Of a stretch of DNA of 64,000 nt, positions 52,415-62,456 are shown in pieces (position 1 is the first letter of the stretch; every line of letters begins with the position of its first letter). A program made the translations under genes and the position numbers. The notes below the pieces were generated by a model. The model worked only from the letters and a program-made list of their open reading frames with translations. It had not been told where the DNA came from and searched no databases. Origin of the DNA: Hahella sp. HN01 (GTDB lineage Bacteria; Pseudomonadota; Gammaproteobacteria; Pseudomonadales; Oleiphilaceae). The stretch covers positions 1 to 64,000 of the forward strand of contig NZ_JAHMIN010000015.1 in assembly GCF_018986435.1 (NCBI RefSeq). The letters run 5' to 3'.

Positions 52415-54808
52415 CTACCATTGATAACGCTCCGTGCGGTAAGTTTCGCGCTCGTTGAAATTGCGCATTTCCTTAGCCATCACATCTTCGAAGCGGCTGC
52501 CTATGTTGCCCAGGCCGCGCAATTGGAAGCGCAGAAAGACGCCATGATCCATCTCACTGTTTTCGGTATCGTCCGCATCTTTCAGGAAGCTTCTGGCGAT
52601 AACCTGAAAGCGCCAGCAGCAATCGTTGTATTCTACACCGGCCATAGTACCGATGGTACGGTGGTTGACCAGATCAAAAAACCAGCGACCCAGCACGCTG
52701 ACGGAATCCGTCACTGGGAAAAGCACGGACACGTCCGACTGTTCCAGATCGTTATGAGTATATCTATGACTCAGGTTGAGCAGCTTGCGATACTCCGGAT
52801 CATGGAACGCCAACGTGGTGGCGCCTTTCTCAGTTTGACGCTCCTGCCAGTCCCACAGCCCTTCTACTTTGAAGTCAAATCTGTCGTTCGGACGCCAGAC
52901 CAGTTCTCCCGCCCAGGGCGACTCGCTCTCATCACTGAGACCTTCCGTCCCCAGCCCTACCTGTTGATCCTCATAGTAGAAGATCTGACCAACGCTGGCG
53001 CGCAGACGCTCGGCGCCGGTGGCGCGGTCGTTGAAACGGGAGGTGACGCCCAGAGTTAGACGATTGTTGTCGCCAACACGGTCGCCGCCCACGAAGCGGT
53101 CTTCTTTGTAAAGCTGGGAATAACTGAATGTCGCCACGGAGGTGTCGAAGTCAGGAATATCGTCCTGGTCCTGCTCCGGGGAGTAGACATAAAACAAACG
53201 CGGTTCAAGGCTCTGATTGTACTCGTCGCCGAACAACGTCAGCGTGCGATCGAAATACATGCCCGCATCCAGGCTGTAGAAAGGCACGGTACGGCTGATG
53301 GACTCATCCAGCCCGGTAGCGCGCTGCTCCAGCTGATAGTCAGTGTGATCAAGACGCAGTTTTGGCGTCAGGTAGCCCCAGGTTGTAGACAGAGGCAGCT
53401 TGAGACTGGGTTGCGTACGCCAGCGGGCGCCCACCACTTGCTGATCCTTAGCCGGATCGAGATTTTCGTCGTCACGCCAAAAATAGGTGAACTCTGACTC
53501 CAGACCAAACGCCACCGGATCGAAGTCGCGCTCCCAGCCAAAAGACAGCTGCGGCAGCAACATATAAGGGCGGTCGTTATCCACGATATCGTCGTCAACT
53601 GTCTGATAACCCTGTAAGTGGCTCTTGAAACTGTATCCGCCGCCTAAATAAGTGACATCCCAGGAACGCTTGATATGAGTTTCCTGCTGAATCTCCAAGG
53701 TGCGGTTCAGGTCGTTGAGATAGTCTTTGTCACTCACCACGTTGTAATCGATCGTGGAGCGCCAGTTCTCGCTCACGTCATAACGGTTGGTGAAGTCCAA
53801 CGCCCAACGACGGCCGCTTTCATCCGGGTTCTCTTTGCTGAACTCGCTATCATGGGCGATATAGCCAAGACGCAGTTCACTGTATGTGTCTTCTGTCAGC
53901 CAACGCCCTTCCAACTCAGACAGCAAACCGCGACCATGCATATATAAAGGCGAATAGGTCGCGTCATAGTCAGGCGCCAAGTTGAAATAGTAAGGAATGC
54001 CGAAAGACATGCCTCGCCCGGTGTTCGACGTACCGATGGTGGGATACAGGAAGCCGCTCTTGCGGCGGTCATCGATAGGAAAGCGAAGATAAGGGAAATA
54101 CATCACCGGGACATCTTTGACCCGCAATGTCATATGCTTTGCGGTCCCTTCGCCTTGCTCACGATCCAGAATGATCTCGCTGGCGGCGATAGACCAGTCG
54201 TTATGCATTGGATCACAGGTGGTATAGCTGCCGTCTTCGATACGCACCAGTTGTGCGTCGGCGCTGCTTATCCGCTCTGCGTCGCCACGGGCGTGGCGCT
54301 GGTGTATCAGGTAACTGGCGTCGGACAGGGTAAAATCTTTGCTGTCCAGGTTGTAGCGGGCCGTATCCCCGTGCAGCAGCAGCCCGGGAGCCCGAGCGGC
54401 CTTCAGGCCCTGTAAATCCACCACATTGGTCTGGCGATCCAGCTCGACCTGATCCGCTTCAAGCCACCAAGCGCCTTGCTGCGCTTTGACATTGCCTTGC
54501 AGACGCATGGCGGATTCGCTGGGCGAGACCAGAGAGTCAGAGCGGGCCCTGAGCGCCTCGTTATCAGAAGTAGAGGCAGTAGAAGGAGCATTGACGAAGC
54601 CGTATTCCGGCTCAACATAGGTTCCTCTGCATTGAGGCTCCAATGTCGTCATTTGCTGTGGGGTCAGGAACTCACGCATTCGCCAGTCCAACGTGGCTGC
54701 GGACTGCGGTGCGGAATCCGCACGCGAGGACCCTGTCGAAGCCACACCGACCACTCCGGCGAGCATGTAACAATAGCCGGCGCGCAGACGCTTCCGCCCT
54801 TCCTTCAT
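52415..54808 (-). CDS. lptD: LPS assembly outer-membrane protein LptD
   Basis: 797 residues. Signal peptide, then an N-terminal OstA-like jellyroll (GNVKAQQGAWWLEADQVELD; LLHGDTARYNLDSKDFTL) and a long C-terminal barrel with the family PYYFNLAPDYDATYSPLYM. Cys pairs are present near residue 60 (QCRGTYV) and at the end (NDCCWRF), as needed for the inter-domain disulfides. Forms the LPS translocon with LptE. First gene of the surA operon. Confidence 0.92.
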   Translation of the reverse strand: MKEGRKRLRAGYCYMLAGVVGVASTGSSRADSAPQSAATLDWRMREFLTPQQMTTLEPQCRGTYVEPEYGFVNAPSTASTSDNEALRARSDSLVSPSESAMRLQGNVKAQQGAWWLEADQVELDRQTNVVDLQGLKAARAPGLLLHGDTARYNLDSKDFTLSDASYLIHQRHARGDAERISSADAQLVRIEDGSYTTCDPMHNDWSIAASEIILDREQGEGTAKHMTLRVKDVPVMYFPYLRFPIDDRRKSGFLYPTIGTSNTGRGMSFGIPYYFNLAPDYDATYSPLYMHGRGLLSELEGRWLTEDTYSELRLGYIAHDSEFSKENPDESGRRWALDFTNRYDVSENWRSTIDYNVVSDKDYLNDLNRTLEIQQETHIKRSWDVTYLGGGYSFKSHLQGYQTVDDDIVDNDRPYMLLPQLSFGWERDFDPVAFGLESEFTYFWRDDENLDPAKDQQVVGARWRTQPSLKLPLSTTWGYLTPKLRLDHTDYQLEQRATGLDESISRTVPFYSLDAGMYFDRTLTLFGDEYNQSLEPRLFYVYSPEQDQDDIPDFDTSVATFSYSQLYKEDRFVGGDRVGDNNRLTLGVTSRFNDRATGAERLRASVGQIFYYEDQQVGLGTEGLSDESESPWAGELVWRPNDRFDFKVEGLWDWQERQTEKGATTLAFHDPEYRKLLNLSHRYTHNDLEQSDVSVLFPVTDSVSVLGRWFFDLVNHRTIGTMAGVEYNDCCWRFQVIARSFLKDADDTENSEMDHGVFLRFQLRGLGNIGSRFEDVMAKEMRNFNERETYRTERYQW

Positions 54809-55050
54809 AAAACCCCTTGATTCATTTTTGGAAATGCCCGCCGTCCAACGATATCCCCCGATGACGGCAGCTGTAATTTGGAACCGGACATGATAGCGGC
54901 GCAGGCAACGTCAGTACAGCCGCAATATTCGGTAAGCCGGCGAGTGTCGCGGCGTCCAACAAAACCTTAAAGATAGCATCCAGATGCATTGTGTTATGCT
55001 AATTTCTAAGCAACGGACAAAAACAAACAACCATATGTTTAGGGGGCGCT

Positions 55051-56190
55051 GTGTCTCAAACCTCACAAACCGCAGGCTTGGTGTTAACCGGCGGTGGAGC
55101 GCGAGCAGCTTATCAGGTAGGGGTATTGAAAGCCATTTCCGATCAGTTACCGGATCTTCATTATCCGTTTCCGGTCATTTGCGGCACCTCCGCCGGCGGC
55201 ATCAACGCGGTAGGCCTCGCCAGCAGCGGCGATATTTTTCGGCACAGCGTAGAACGCCTGGAGAATTTGTGGGGCGAGTTACGCACGGAACAGGTGTATC
55301 GCTCCGACTTCTGGGGCATGGCCAAACGCATGGGGCACTTTGTAAAGTCGTTTCTAAGCGGCGATGACAAAGAGATTCCCGCCTCCATGCTGGATAACGC
55401 TCCTCTCCGCGACTTCCTCACCACACACACGGACTTCAACCGTCTACGGGAAGCCCTCTCCAGTCCAGAAGGTATTCGCGCCGTCTGTCTCACCGCCTGC
55501 GGCTATCGCAGCGGCCAAAGCGTCAGTTTTTTTGAGGCGCCGCCAGATGTCGAGGGCTGGCACTTGGGGCAGCGGGTTGGCGTGCGCTGTGAGCTGGGAG
55601 TCGACCACCTGCTGGCGTCTGCGGCGATCCCGACTATTTTTCCTCCAGTGAAAATCAACCGGGAGTACTTCGGCGACGGGGTGGTCCGCAATATGGCGCC
55701 GCTTAGCCCGGCAGTGCATCTGGGGTGTGACCGCATACTGGTCATCGGCGTCAGCGCCAACCGGGTCTGCGCGCCCGTGCGCCGCACAAGCGGCAAATAT
55801 CCGTCCCTGGCGCAGATCATGGAGCACATGCTGAACGGCGCGTTCATCGACACCATGGAGAATGACATCGACCGCGCCCTCATTATTAATCAGCTGTTGA
55901 AACTGGCTCCTGAGGAAAGCTTGCGCGAAGCCGGCATCAGCATGCGTCCTCTGGAGATGCTGGTGATTTCCCCCAGCCAGCCTATTGATGAAATAGCCGC
56001 CCGGCATGCGGGAGAGCTGCCAAAAGCAGTGCGTCAGTTTCTGGGTCAGGGCAAACCTAATCAGGAGGGCGGCGCCAGCCTCGCCAGCTACCTGCTGTTT
56101 GAAGGCCCGTTTATGCGGGACCTGATTAAACTCGGCTATCAGGACGCCCAGGCCCATGCCCGGCAGATTGAAAATTTTTTCAGTCAGTAA
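55051..56190 (+). CDS. Patatin-like phospholipase family protein
   Basis: 379 residues. Oxyanion loop TGGGARAAYQVGVLKAI, nucleophile elbow GTSAGGINAVG (G-x-S-x-G) and the catalytic Asp in YFGDGVVRNMAPLSPA make a Ser-Asp dyad. GTG start behind AGGGGG. Cytoplasmic, no signal peptide. Lipid acyl hydrolase activity is expected; the natural lipid is unknown. Divergent from lptD. Confidence 0.86.
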   Translation: MSQTSQTAGLVLTGGGARAAYQVGVLKAISDQLPDLHYPFPVICGTSAGGINAVGLASSGDIFRHSVERLENLWGELRTEQVYRSDFWGMAKRMGHFVKSFLSGDDKEIPASMLDNAPLRDFLTTHTDFNRLREALSSPEGIRAVCLTACGYRSGQSVSFFEAPPDVEGWHLGQRVGVRCELGVDHLLASAAIPTIFPPVKINREYFGDGVVRNMAPLSPAVHLGCDRILVIGVSANRVCAPVRRTSGKYPSLAQIMEHMLNGAFIDTMENDIDRALIINQLLKLAPEESLREAGISMRPLEMLVISPSQPIDEIAARHAGELPKAVRQFLGQGKPNQEGGASLASYLLFEGPFMRDLIKLGYQDAQAHARQIENFFSQ

Positions 56191-56290
56191 GCGCCGCCAG
56201 TTGCAGCCGCTCGGAAAAGCGGCATAATCTGGGGCCTTTGGCCTGCATGCCCGGTAGCAGTTGTACACCTTTAGAACTTCAAGAGATTCC

Positions 56291-57325
56291 ATGACCCAGC
56301 GTCCTGACCTAATCCGCCACTGGCTCGCCACCTACTTCGGCGACGACCAGTTCGACGTCAGCTTTTTATCCGGCGACGCCAGTTTCAGACGTTACTTTCG
56401 CGTTACCCGCGAACAACGCGTGTTTGTTTTAATGGACGCCCCTCCGGCGCAGGAAGACTGCCGTCCATTCATCGCCATCTCCCGCAGCTGGCGCGCCAAA
56501 GGCATTCGGGTTCCTGAGATTTACGCGGAAAACCTCAAAGACGGCTTTCTATTGCTGGAGGATTTTGGCGACCACCTGTTCGGAAACGCCATCGCAGACG
56601 CGCCGGCGTTGCAGGTAGACCAGTTGTATCGACAGGCGATTGACGCCCTGCTTCCTATACAGAAAGCCGCAGACATAGAAGGTTACGCGCTCCCCTCTTA
56701 TGACGAAGCCATGCTGCGCTTTGAAATGAGCATATTCCGCGAGTGGCTGCTGGAGAAAAAACTGGGCTTCAACCTCGATCCCACCGAAACGGAATACCTC
56801 GACCACTGCATGAACCGTCTGGTGGAAAGCGCCCTGGAGCAGCCAGTGGTGGTCACTCACCGCGACTACCACTCCCGCAACCTGCTTGTATCCGAGCAAG
56901 GCGATCTAGGGATCATCGATTTTCAAGGCGCAGTCAAAGGCCCCCTGGCTTATGACTTGGCCTCACTGCTGAGAGATTGCTACGTCAAATGGCCCAGTGA
57001 AAAAGTGGAGGCTTGGAGCCGCTATTATTACGACCAAGTCGATCCCGCTTTATTAAATGGTGCGGATTTCGCCACCTTCACCCGCTGGTTTGACTGGATT
57101 GGCGTGCAACGCCACCTGAAGGCCGCCGGTCTTTTCGCCCGCCTCTCACTTCGAGACGGCAAACATGGCTATCTGGCCGATATCCCGCGCACGCTCAACT
57201 ATATAATTGAGGTGGCGAGCAAATACGACGAGTTTACCGAAATCAACGAATGGATCCAGGAGCGTCTGGTTCCCGCTGTCAGACTACTGGAAAGCAACCC
57301 GGAGGTTGTTCTATGCGCGCAATGA
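56291..57325 (+). CDS. amgK: N-acetylmuramate/N-acetylglucosamine kinase AmgK
   Basis: 344 residues of the aminoglycoside-phosphotransferase fold: SFLSGDASFRRYFRV near the N-terminus, catalytic VTHRDYHSRNLLV and metal-binding LGIIDFQGAVKGPLAYDLASLL. The gene overlaps murU by 13 bases, the arrangement of the peptidoglycan recycling pair of Pseudomonas. It phosphorylates the anomeric carbon of the amino sugar, bypassing de novo UDP-MurNAc synthesis. Confidence 0.88.
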   Translation: MTQRPDLIRHWLATYFGDDQFDVSFLSGDASFRRYFRVTREQRVFVLMDAPPAQEDCRPFIAISRSWRAKGIRVPEIYAENLKDGFLLLEDFGDHLFGNAIADAPALQVDQLYRQAIDALLPIQKAADIEGYALPSYDEAMLRFEMSIFREWLLEKKLGFNLDPTETEYLDHCMNRLVESALEQPVVVTHRDYHSRNLLVSEQGDLGIIDFQGAVKGPLAYDLASLLRDCYVKWPSEKVEAWSRYYYDQVDPALLNGADFATFTRWFDWIGVQRHLKAAGLFARLSLRDGKHGYLADIPRTLNYIIEVASKYDEFTEINEWIQERLVPAVRLLESNPEVVLCAQ

Positions 57326-58002
57326 TTCTAGCCGCAGGTCTCGGAACGCGCATGCGGCCATTGACCGAAAATCTACCCAAACCGCTGTTACAGGCGGGAG
57401 ATAAAACTCTGATCGAGCACATTATCGATGCGTTGAAGCGCGCCGGCGTCACCGAGCTGGTTATCAATCACGCCTGGCACGGAGATAAACTGGAGCAGTT
57501 TCTGGGAGACGGGGCCGGCTTTGGCGTAAGCATTCACTACTCCCCAGAGGGTTCGCCTTTAGAGACCGCCGGAGGCATCAAGAAAGCCTTACCGCTATTG
57601 GACGACGGCGCGGACAGCCCATTCGTGGTGGTGAACGGCGACATTTGGAGCAACTACAATTTTTCCGGCCTGGTTAACCGCGAGTTTTCGAGCGAAGACC
57701 TTGCTCATCTGGTGCTGGTGGAGAACCCTCCCCACAACCAAACCGGCGATTTCCAACTGGGCGACGGCGAGCGAGTTCTTCCCCGCGGACCAAGCAAACT
57801 AACCTTCTCAGGCATAGGCGTATACCGCCCCAGCCTGTTCGCCAGCGTACCCAATGGCGTTTATCCATTGGCTCCCGTTCTGCGCGCGGCGATCGCCAAA
57901 GGCAAAGTCAGTGGCGAGCGTTTCAATGGATTATGGTTTGATATCGGCACGCCAGACCGCCTGCAATGGCTGGATGAACAGTTGACGAAAGCCGCTCTTT
58001 AA
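57313..58002 (+). CDS. murU: N-acetylmuramate 1-phosphate uridylyltransferase MurU
   Basis: 229 residues. MRAMILAAGLGTRMRPLTENLPKPLL is the nucleotidyltransferase signature (here split by description: GLGTRMRP followed by KPLL), with VVNGDIWSNYNF as the metal-binding strand. GGAGG stands 8 bases before the ATG, inside the amgK end. It makes UDP-MurNAc from MurNAc 1-phosphate and UTP in cell-wall recycling. Confidence 0.88.
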   Translation: MRAMILAAGLGTRMRPLTENLPKPLLQAGDKTLIEHIIDALKRAGVTELVINHAWHGDKLEQFLGDGAGFGVSIHYSPEGSPLETAGGIKKALPLLDDGADSPFVVVNGDIWSNYNFSGLVNREFSSEDLAHLVLVENPPHNQTGDFQLGDGERVLPRGPSKLTFSGIGVYRPSLFASVPNGVYPLAPVLRAAIAKGKVSGERFNGLWFDIGTPDRLQWLDEQLTKAAL

Positions 58003-58086
58003 CCGCATTCTGCACAAACACTTTTAGAGGATTCATTCAGGCGCAGCTGTAAACGCCATAACCGCAATCACGCACAGGAGCGGACG

Positions 58087-58875
58087 ATGTGGTGGGGTAA
58101 GTTTTTCGGCAGTGTAATGGGATTTATGTCTGGCGGCCCGTTCGGCGCCGCCTTCGGTATCTGGCTGGGCGATAAGTTCGACCAGACCCTGCAACCTTTC
58201 GCCCCCGGATGGCGAATCAATTTTAATGATCACGACAGCGCCAGAGTGCTGAACGGTCTGTTCCGCATATGGGGAAACATCAGCGCGTCGACGGAAGCGC
58301 ATAAAGACGATCTGCCGCCCTTACTGGAAGCCCGCGTGGTGAGTCTCGCTCATTTTCTCGATCTGGATGAAGTTCGCCAGAAACGCTGCCGCGAGGCCTT
58401 TTTCAAAGGCGCCTCTCAAGACTTCAACTTAATTGGGGAAGTGCGCGAGTTTCGTCAGGCGAACCGTTTCAGACCGTACAACATCGCTCTATTACTGAAT
58501 CTGGCCATCCAGATATCGATTGCAGAGGGCGAACCGGGGCCCGCCACGCGCAACGCCCTGGAAATACTTCGCCAGGGCCTGGGAGTCAGTCGCAGCGAGT
58601 TTGAGTATATCTTTCAGGAAATTCTCAAGGCGCGCCGCCAACAAGGCTATTCACATAGAACCCCTCTAAGCGATGCGTATCGCACCCTTGGCGTCAGTGA
58701 AAACGCAGACGCGCAACAGATCAAGCAAGCCTACCGCCGCCTGATGAACCAGTTTCATCCCGATAAATTAATGGCGCGCGGAGCATCGATGAAGGAAGTA
58801 GAGCGCGCTAAAGAGGTCGCACAACAAATACAGCAGGCCTACGCGCAAGTAAAAAGTACGCTCAAAGCCGTTTAG
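58087..58875 (+). CDS. djlA: Co-chaperone DjlA
   Basis: 262 residues. N-terminal membrane segment with Gly-rich face (GSVMGFMSGGPFGAAFGIWLG), central TerB-like helical domain (about 50-185) and C-terminal J domain AYRTLGVSENADAQQIKQAY with MNQFHPDKLMARG. This is the DjlA architecture. AGGAGCGG precedes the ATG. Its end overlaps the convergent DUF3530 gene by 14 bases. Confidence 0.88.
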   Translation: MWWGKFFGSVMGFMSGGPFGAAFGIWLGDKFDQTLQPFAPGWRINFNDHDSARVLNGLFRIWGNISASTEAHKDDLPPLLEARVVSLAHFLDLDEVRQKRCREAFFKGASQDFNLIGEVREFRQANRFRPYNIALLLNLAIQISIAEGEPGPATRNALEILRQGLGVSRSEFEYIFQEILKARRQQGYSHRTPLSDAYRTLGVSENADAQQIKQAYRRLMNQFHPDKLMARGASMKEVERAKEVAQQIQQAYAQVKSTLKAV

Positions 58876-59971
58876 CCTGCTTCTTCGTCCCCGGCGCATG
58901 GAAGGTCAGCCAACTCTCTACTTTACGGGTGACCTGACCGTCCTCCGACGATGGAATCAGGCTCAAGCCGCTCATCCCCTCCACGCGATAGCCTTGCATG
59001 CTGTTGCGACGCGCGAAGTCCCGCCGCTGCATAGCGTTTCGGCTTTGCAGGTCCAAAGTGGAGTCATACAGATCAAGCACTTGCAGTGAGAAAAAGTCCG
59101 GCGCCTTTTCTTTAATTTCTTCCAACAGCCCCTCACTGACCTCAGCATTGATCCATACCATGGACAACCCTGACGCCATGCTCTGCGGATTCGCCAATAC
59201 ATAGCGCAGCATAGCGTCAACGCCGCTGCCGACCCCCAATAACACTTTGTTTTCCTGCCCAAACGCGCTGAGCTGTTGCATGCCCAGCTCGATCCTTTCG
59301 GTATTTCCAACCGTCGCTTCCGCAGCTTTCTCGGCGGCGTCAGCATTCGTATTCCCTTCCCCGCTGACATCAATATCCACGCCTTCAGACGCCTGCTGCT
59401 GTTCCAGCTGCTCAGTTGCCTCATTGGTCTCCGCCAACTGCTCTGGCGTTAACGTTTCCAATTGACTTGAACCGGTTTTCGCTGGGGCGTCTCCGGCCGC
59501 CGGTTTCTTCGGCGCATAAGGGAATTCTTTATCACTCGCGGATAACAAAACACGCTTGGGCGTTTTAGCTTCAGCCGGGGGAGTCAGTGCAATAGACAGC
59601 GTGTGCCAGCCTTCATCCGGCAATTCATTTCGCAACGAATGGATAAACTGCGGCCAGTCTGGATGCTGTCCGCGATCATGCAGCAACATGACCGCACCTT
59701 GTTGCTCCGCCACATTTGCTGGCTTATATAAAGCCAGCATGGCGCTGGCGTCGCCCTGTTTGCCGTTGAGCCATAACACCTGACTGCCAGGAAGGTCTTT
59801 CGCCAGGGAAAGCAGCATACTGACCTGCGGGTTTAACGCCGGTTTCCTCTGTGGCGCAGGTTCAGACGCAGTCTGCCCGCCGCTCTCAGCGGCGGCTTTT
59901 TCCTCCGCCTGCGCGGGAACTGCGCCCAAAAGCAGGCACCCCACAATAATTCCAGTAGTGATTCTCGCCAT
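58862..59971 (-). CDS. DUF3530 family protein
   Basis: 369 residues with signal peptide (cleavage near PAQA). Alpha/beta-hydrolase-like fold: GAVMLLHDRGQHPDWPQFIHSLRNELPDEGWHTLSI. The usual nucleophile motif is seen only as LLGVGSGVDAMLRYVLANP (G-x-G-x-G variant, Ser replaced in position), so catalysis is doubtful. A Thr/Glu/Gln-rich insert (about 170-215) separates the halves. Periplasmic; function unknown. Confidence 0.75.
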   Translation of the reverse strand: MARITTGIIVGCLLLGAVPAQAEEKAAAESGGQTASEPAPQRKPALNPQVSMLLSLAKDLPGSQVLWLNGKQGDASAMLALYKPANVAEQQGAVMLLHDRGQHPDWPQFIHSLRNELPDEGWHTLSIALTPPAEAKTPKRVLLSASDKEFPYAPKKPAAGDAPAKTGSSQLETLTPEQLAETNEATEQLEQQQASEGVDIDVSGEGNTNADAAEKAAEATVGNTERIELGMQQLSAFGQENKVLLGVGSGVDAMLRYVLANPQSMASGLSMVWINAEVSEGLLEEIKEKAPDFFSLQVLDLYDSTLDLQSRNAMQRRDFARRNSMQGYRVEGMSGLSLIPSSEDGQVTRKVESWLTFHAPGTKKQAKRL

Positions 59972-60128
59972 AAAACAGCGCTCATACGCCTATTAGCACA
60001 TTTCAGTCGGAACTCCGCGCCGACCTGGGTTTTAAAAGCATAGCACGATACAATACCCCGCATTTCAAGCGACCGCGACCGGACGCCAATGCGGCGACGG
60101 CGCCTCAATCATACCGGAGACTTTCCCC

Positions 60129-60806
60129 ATGGCTGATCCATTGATCGCTCCTTCGATTCTGTCCGCAGACTTCGCCAGATTGGGCGAAGAAGTTGTCAAC
60201 GTGCTGGAGTCGGGAGCAGACATCGTGCACTTCGATGTCATGGACAATCACTACGTTCCGAATCTCACTATCGGCCCGATGGTGTGTTCAGCCCTAAGGA
60301 AACACGGCGTGACGGCCCCCATCGACGTGCACTTGATGGTCAAGCCGGTTGACGCCATGATCGCGTCATTCATTGAAGCCGGCGCCACTTATATCACCTT
60401 CCACCCGGAAGCTTCCGAGCACATTGATCGCTCCCTGCAATTGATTCGCGACGGCGGCTGCAAAGCCGGACTGGTGTTCAACCCCGCCACTCCTTTGCAC
60501 TATCTGGATTACGTGATGGATAAAGTGGACATGGTGCTGTTAATGTCCGTCAACCCGGGCTTCGGCGGACAGGCTTTCATCCCCGCCACCCTGGACAAAC
60601 TGCGCGCAGCCCGCGCCAAGATCGACGCCAGTGGATTACCGATTCGCCTGGAAATCGACGGAGGCGTAAAAGTGGACAACATTCGCGAGATCGCAGCAGC
60701 AGGGGCAGACACCTTCGTCGCCGGCTCCGCCATCTTCAATACCGACGACTACGCAGCGACTATCGCCAAAATGCGCGACCAGATCGCCTTGGCGCGGTCC
60801 GTTTAA
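60129..60806 (+). CDS. rpe: Ribulose-phosphate 3-epimerase
   Basis: 225 residues. [36 protein letters not shown] (catalytic Asp), [18 protein letters not shown] and [14 protein letters not shown] are all classic. Interconverts ribulose 5-phosphate and xylulose 5-phosphate. Co-transcribed with gph, 29 bases apart. Confidence 0.93.
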   Translation: MADPLIAPSILSADFARLGEEVVNVLESGADIVHFDVMDNHYVPNLTIGPMVCSALRKHGVTAPIDVHLMVKPVDAMIASFIEAGATYITFHPEASEHIDRSLQLIRDGGCKAGLVFNPATPLHYLDYVMDKVDMVLLMSVNPGFGGQAFIPATLDKLRAARAKIDASGLPIRLEIDGGVKVDNIREIAAAGADTFVAGSAIFNTDDYAATIAKMRDQIALARSV

Positions 60807-60835
60807 CCCTAAAACAGCAAGGACATTACCGAAGC

Positions 60836-61531
60836 ATGCCAGACCTTTTGATCCCCAGCTACGAGAACGGTCTGCCGCAACTGGCGTTGTTCGACCTGGA
60901 CGGCACGTTGATCGATTCCGCGCCTGATTTGGCGGATGCAGTGGATTACATGCTGGAGCAATCTGGTTTCAGGGCGGCGGGAGAAGCGTTAGTACGGGAA
61001 TGGGTCGGTAATGGCGCGCCGATGCTGATCAAACGCGCACTGGCGCACGCACTGGAGCTGAAAGATCCACAAAATGTCGCGGATTCACAGTTTCAGGCCG
61101 CAGCGACGATCTTCTATGATCGCTATGACGAATACTGCTGCGTGCGCACTCGCATTTATGCCGGCGCGGAAGAGTTGTTGCAGCATTGGCGCGATCAGGA
61201 GGTAACGATGGGGGTGGTCACCAATAAGCCCGCCCGCTTCACCCAGCCGATATTGCAGGCCCTCAACCTGGAGCAGTACTTCGCTATCAGTTTGTCCGGC
61301 GACTCCCTGCCCGTCAAAAAGCCAGACCCAACGCCACTCTTGCATGCATGCGAAGCCCTACAGGCTCAACCGCAGACCACGCTGATGATCGGCGACTCCA
61401 TCAATGACGTCCAGGCCGCCCGCCGCGCGGGAATGAAAATCGCCTGCGTCACCTATGGCTACAACCATGGCGAAGACATTCGCAACGCTAATCCAGACTG
61501 GGTCATGGATTCACTCATTGAGTTGAAGTAA
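60836..61531 (+). CDS. gph: Phosphoglycolate phosphatase
   Basis: 231 residues of the HAD family: FDLDGTLIDSAPDLADAVD (nucleophile Asp), VVTNKPARFTQPIL, KKPDPTPLLHACE and MIGDSINDVQAARRAGM. Downstream of rpe as in many gammaproteobacteria. Removes 2-phosphoglycolate formed by DNA repair. Followed by a strong terminator. Confidence 0.92.
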   Translation: MPDLLIPSYENGLPQLALFDLDGTLIDSAPDLADAVDYMLEQSGFRAAGEALVREWVGNGAPMLIKRALAHALELKDPQNVADSQFQAAATIFYDRYDEYCCVRTRIYAGAEELLQHWRDQEVTMGVVTNKPARFTQPILQALNLEQYFAISLSGDSLPVKKPDPTPLLHACEALQAQPQTTLMIGDSINDVQAARRAGMKIACVTYGYNHGEDIRNANPDWVMDSLIELK

Positions 61532-61560
61532 CTCAGGCTAAGATTCACGATCAGAAAAGC

Positions 61561-61602
61561 AAAAGGCCGTCCCTGCTGCATTAGCAGAGGACGGCCTTTT
61601 TT
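61561..61602 (+). terminator. Strong Rho-independent terminator after gph
   Basis: Stem GGCCGTCC/GGACGGCC (61565-61572, 61589-61596) with an inner CTGCT/AGCAG stem, flanked by an A-run and T-run. Confidence 0.9.
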
Positions 61603-61783
61603 ATTTGCAGTTAGCCGAGAGAAACAGGCGCTAAAGCGCCTGTTTCAAACGAGACGGATCAGGAGGACTGCCCTTCCCCCCTAACAGCATGTCTGTGCTT
61701 TTCAGGCCTTTCGTCTATATAGCAGTTAGAAATATTTCATCCATTTACCGCTAAAAAACCAGTCAAGAAGATGAATAAATGAT

Positions 61784-62311
61784 TCAGTACACAGACCAAG
61801 TCAACATAACTTCATCTTCTCCCCTAGGCGCTTCCACATAAGTCGCCAATGTACTTTTTAGCGTTTTCCATACCCCTAACTCTTGACCGACTTTCTCTTT
61901 GGATCCCGGTGAAATCCCGACATAACGAAAGTTATCATCCAAATAAGACTTAAGGTCTCTGTGCTTTTCCACATCGAACGTTACTCTAAGGAAGCGATAC
62001 CTGTCATCTCGAAAGAAAAAAGCAATTTCCTTGGCAGGAACGCCATTGAGAGAAGATATACGCGTCCAGCATACCCGATCACCCAAGTCTGAAGATTCCT
62101 TCTGACAAACAAGATAAAGGTGGTCAAATTGCTGAACTAATTGGTTCTCCGTCCATCCTGGATCCGCACTAAGATTTATATTAACGGTTGAATCAAATAG
62201 TATTGAGTCAGCGACAAAATCCAGAAACCAATCTGGTTTTTCCTCAGTTACTTTATTCCAAGCGAAATGCGCAACACCCGTCAAGATAAGGATTAATACC
62301 AAGTTTCTCAT
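61784..62311 (-). CDS. Hypothetical secreted or anchored protein
   Basis: 175 residues. N-terminal hydrophobic stretch LVLILILTGVAHFAW serves as signal anchor, followed by a soluble domain with YLVCQKESSDLGDRVCWTRI (two Cys). No family recognised. A+T-rich compared with the core genes before it; the unit lies in a small block of hypotheticals after the gph terminator. Confidence 0.6.
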   Translation of the reverse strand: MRNLVLILILTGVAHFAWNKVTEEKPDWFLDFVADSILFDSTVNINLSADPGWTENQLVQQFDHLYLVCQKESSDLGDRVCWTRISSLNGVPAKEIAFFFRDDRYRFLRVTFDVEKHRDLKSYLDDNFRYVGISPGSKEKVGQELGVWKTLKSTLATYVEAPRGEDEVMLTWSVY

Positions 62312-62456
62312 ACCATCTCTCTTCTAAACCATTTAAATCACATCGCAGCAATGGCGATGGGAAGCTCTCATTCAATCGTCATCAGCTAAGTTTATTTTCA
62401 CTAGTTACGGACACTTTAGAGTCTATCAAGAATCAATAATCCTCCCTAAAAAACAA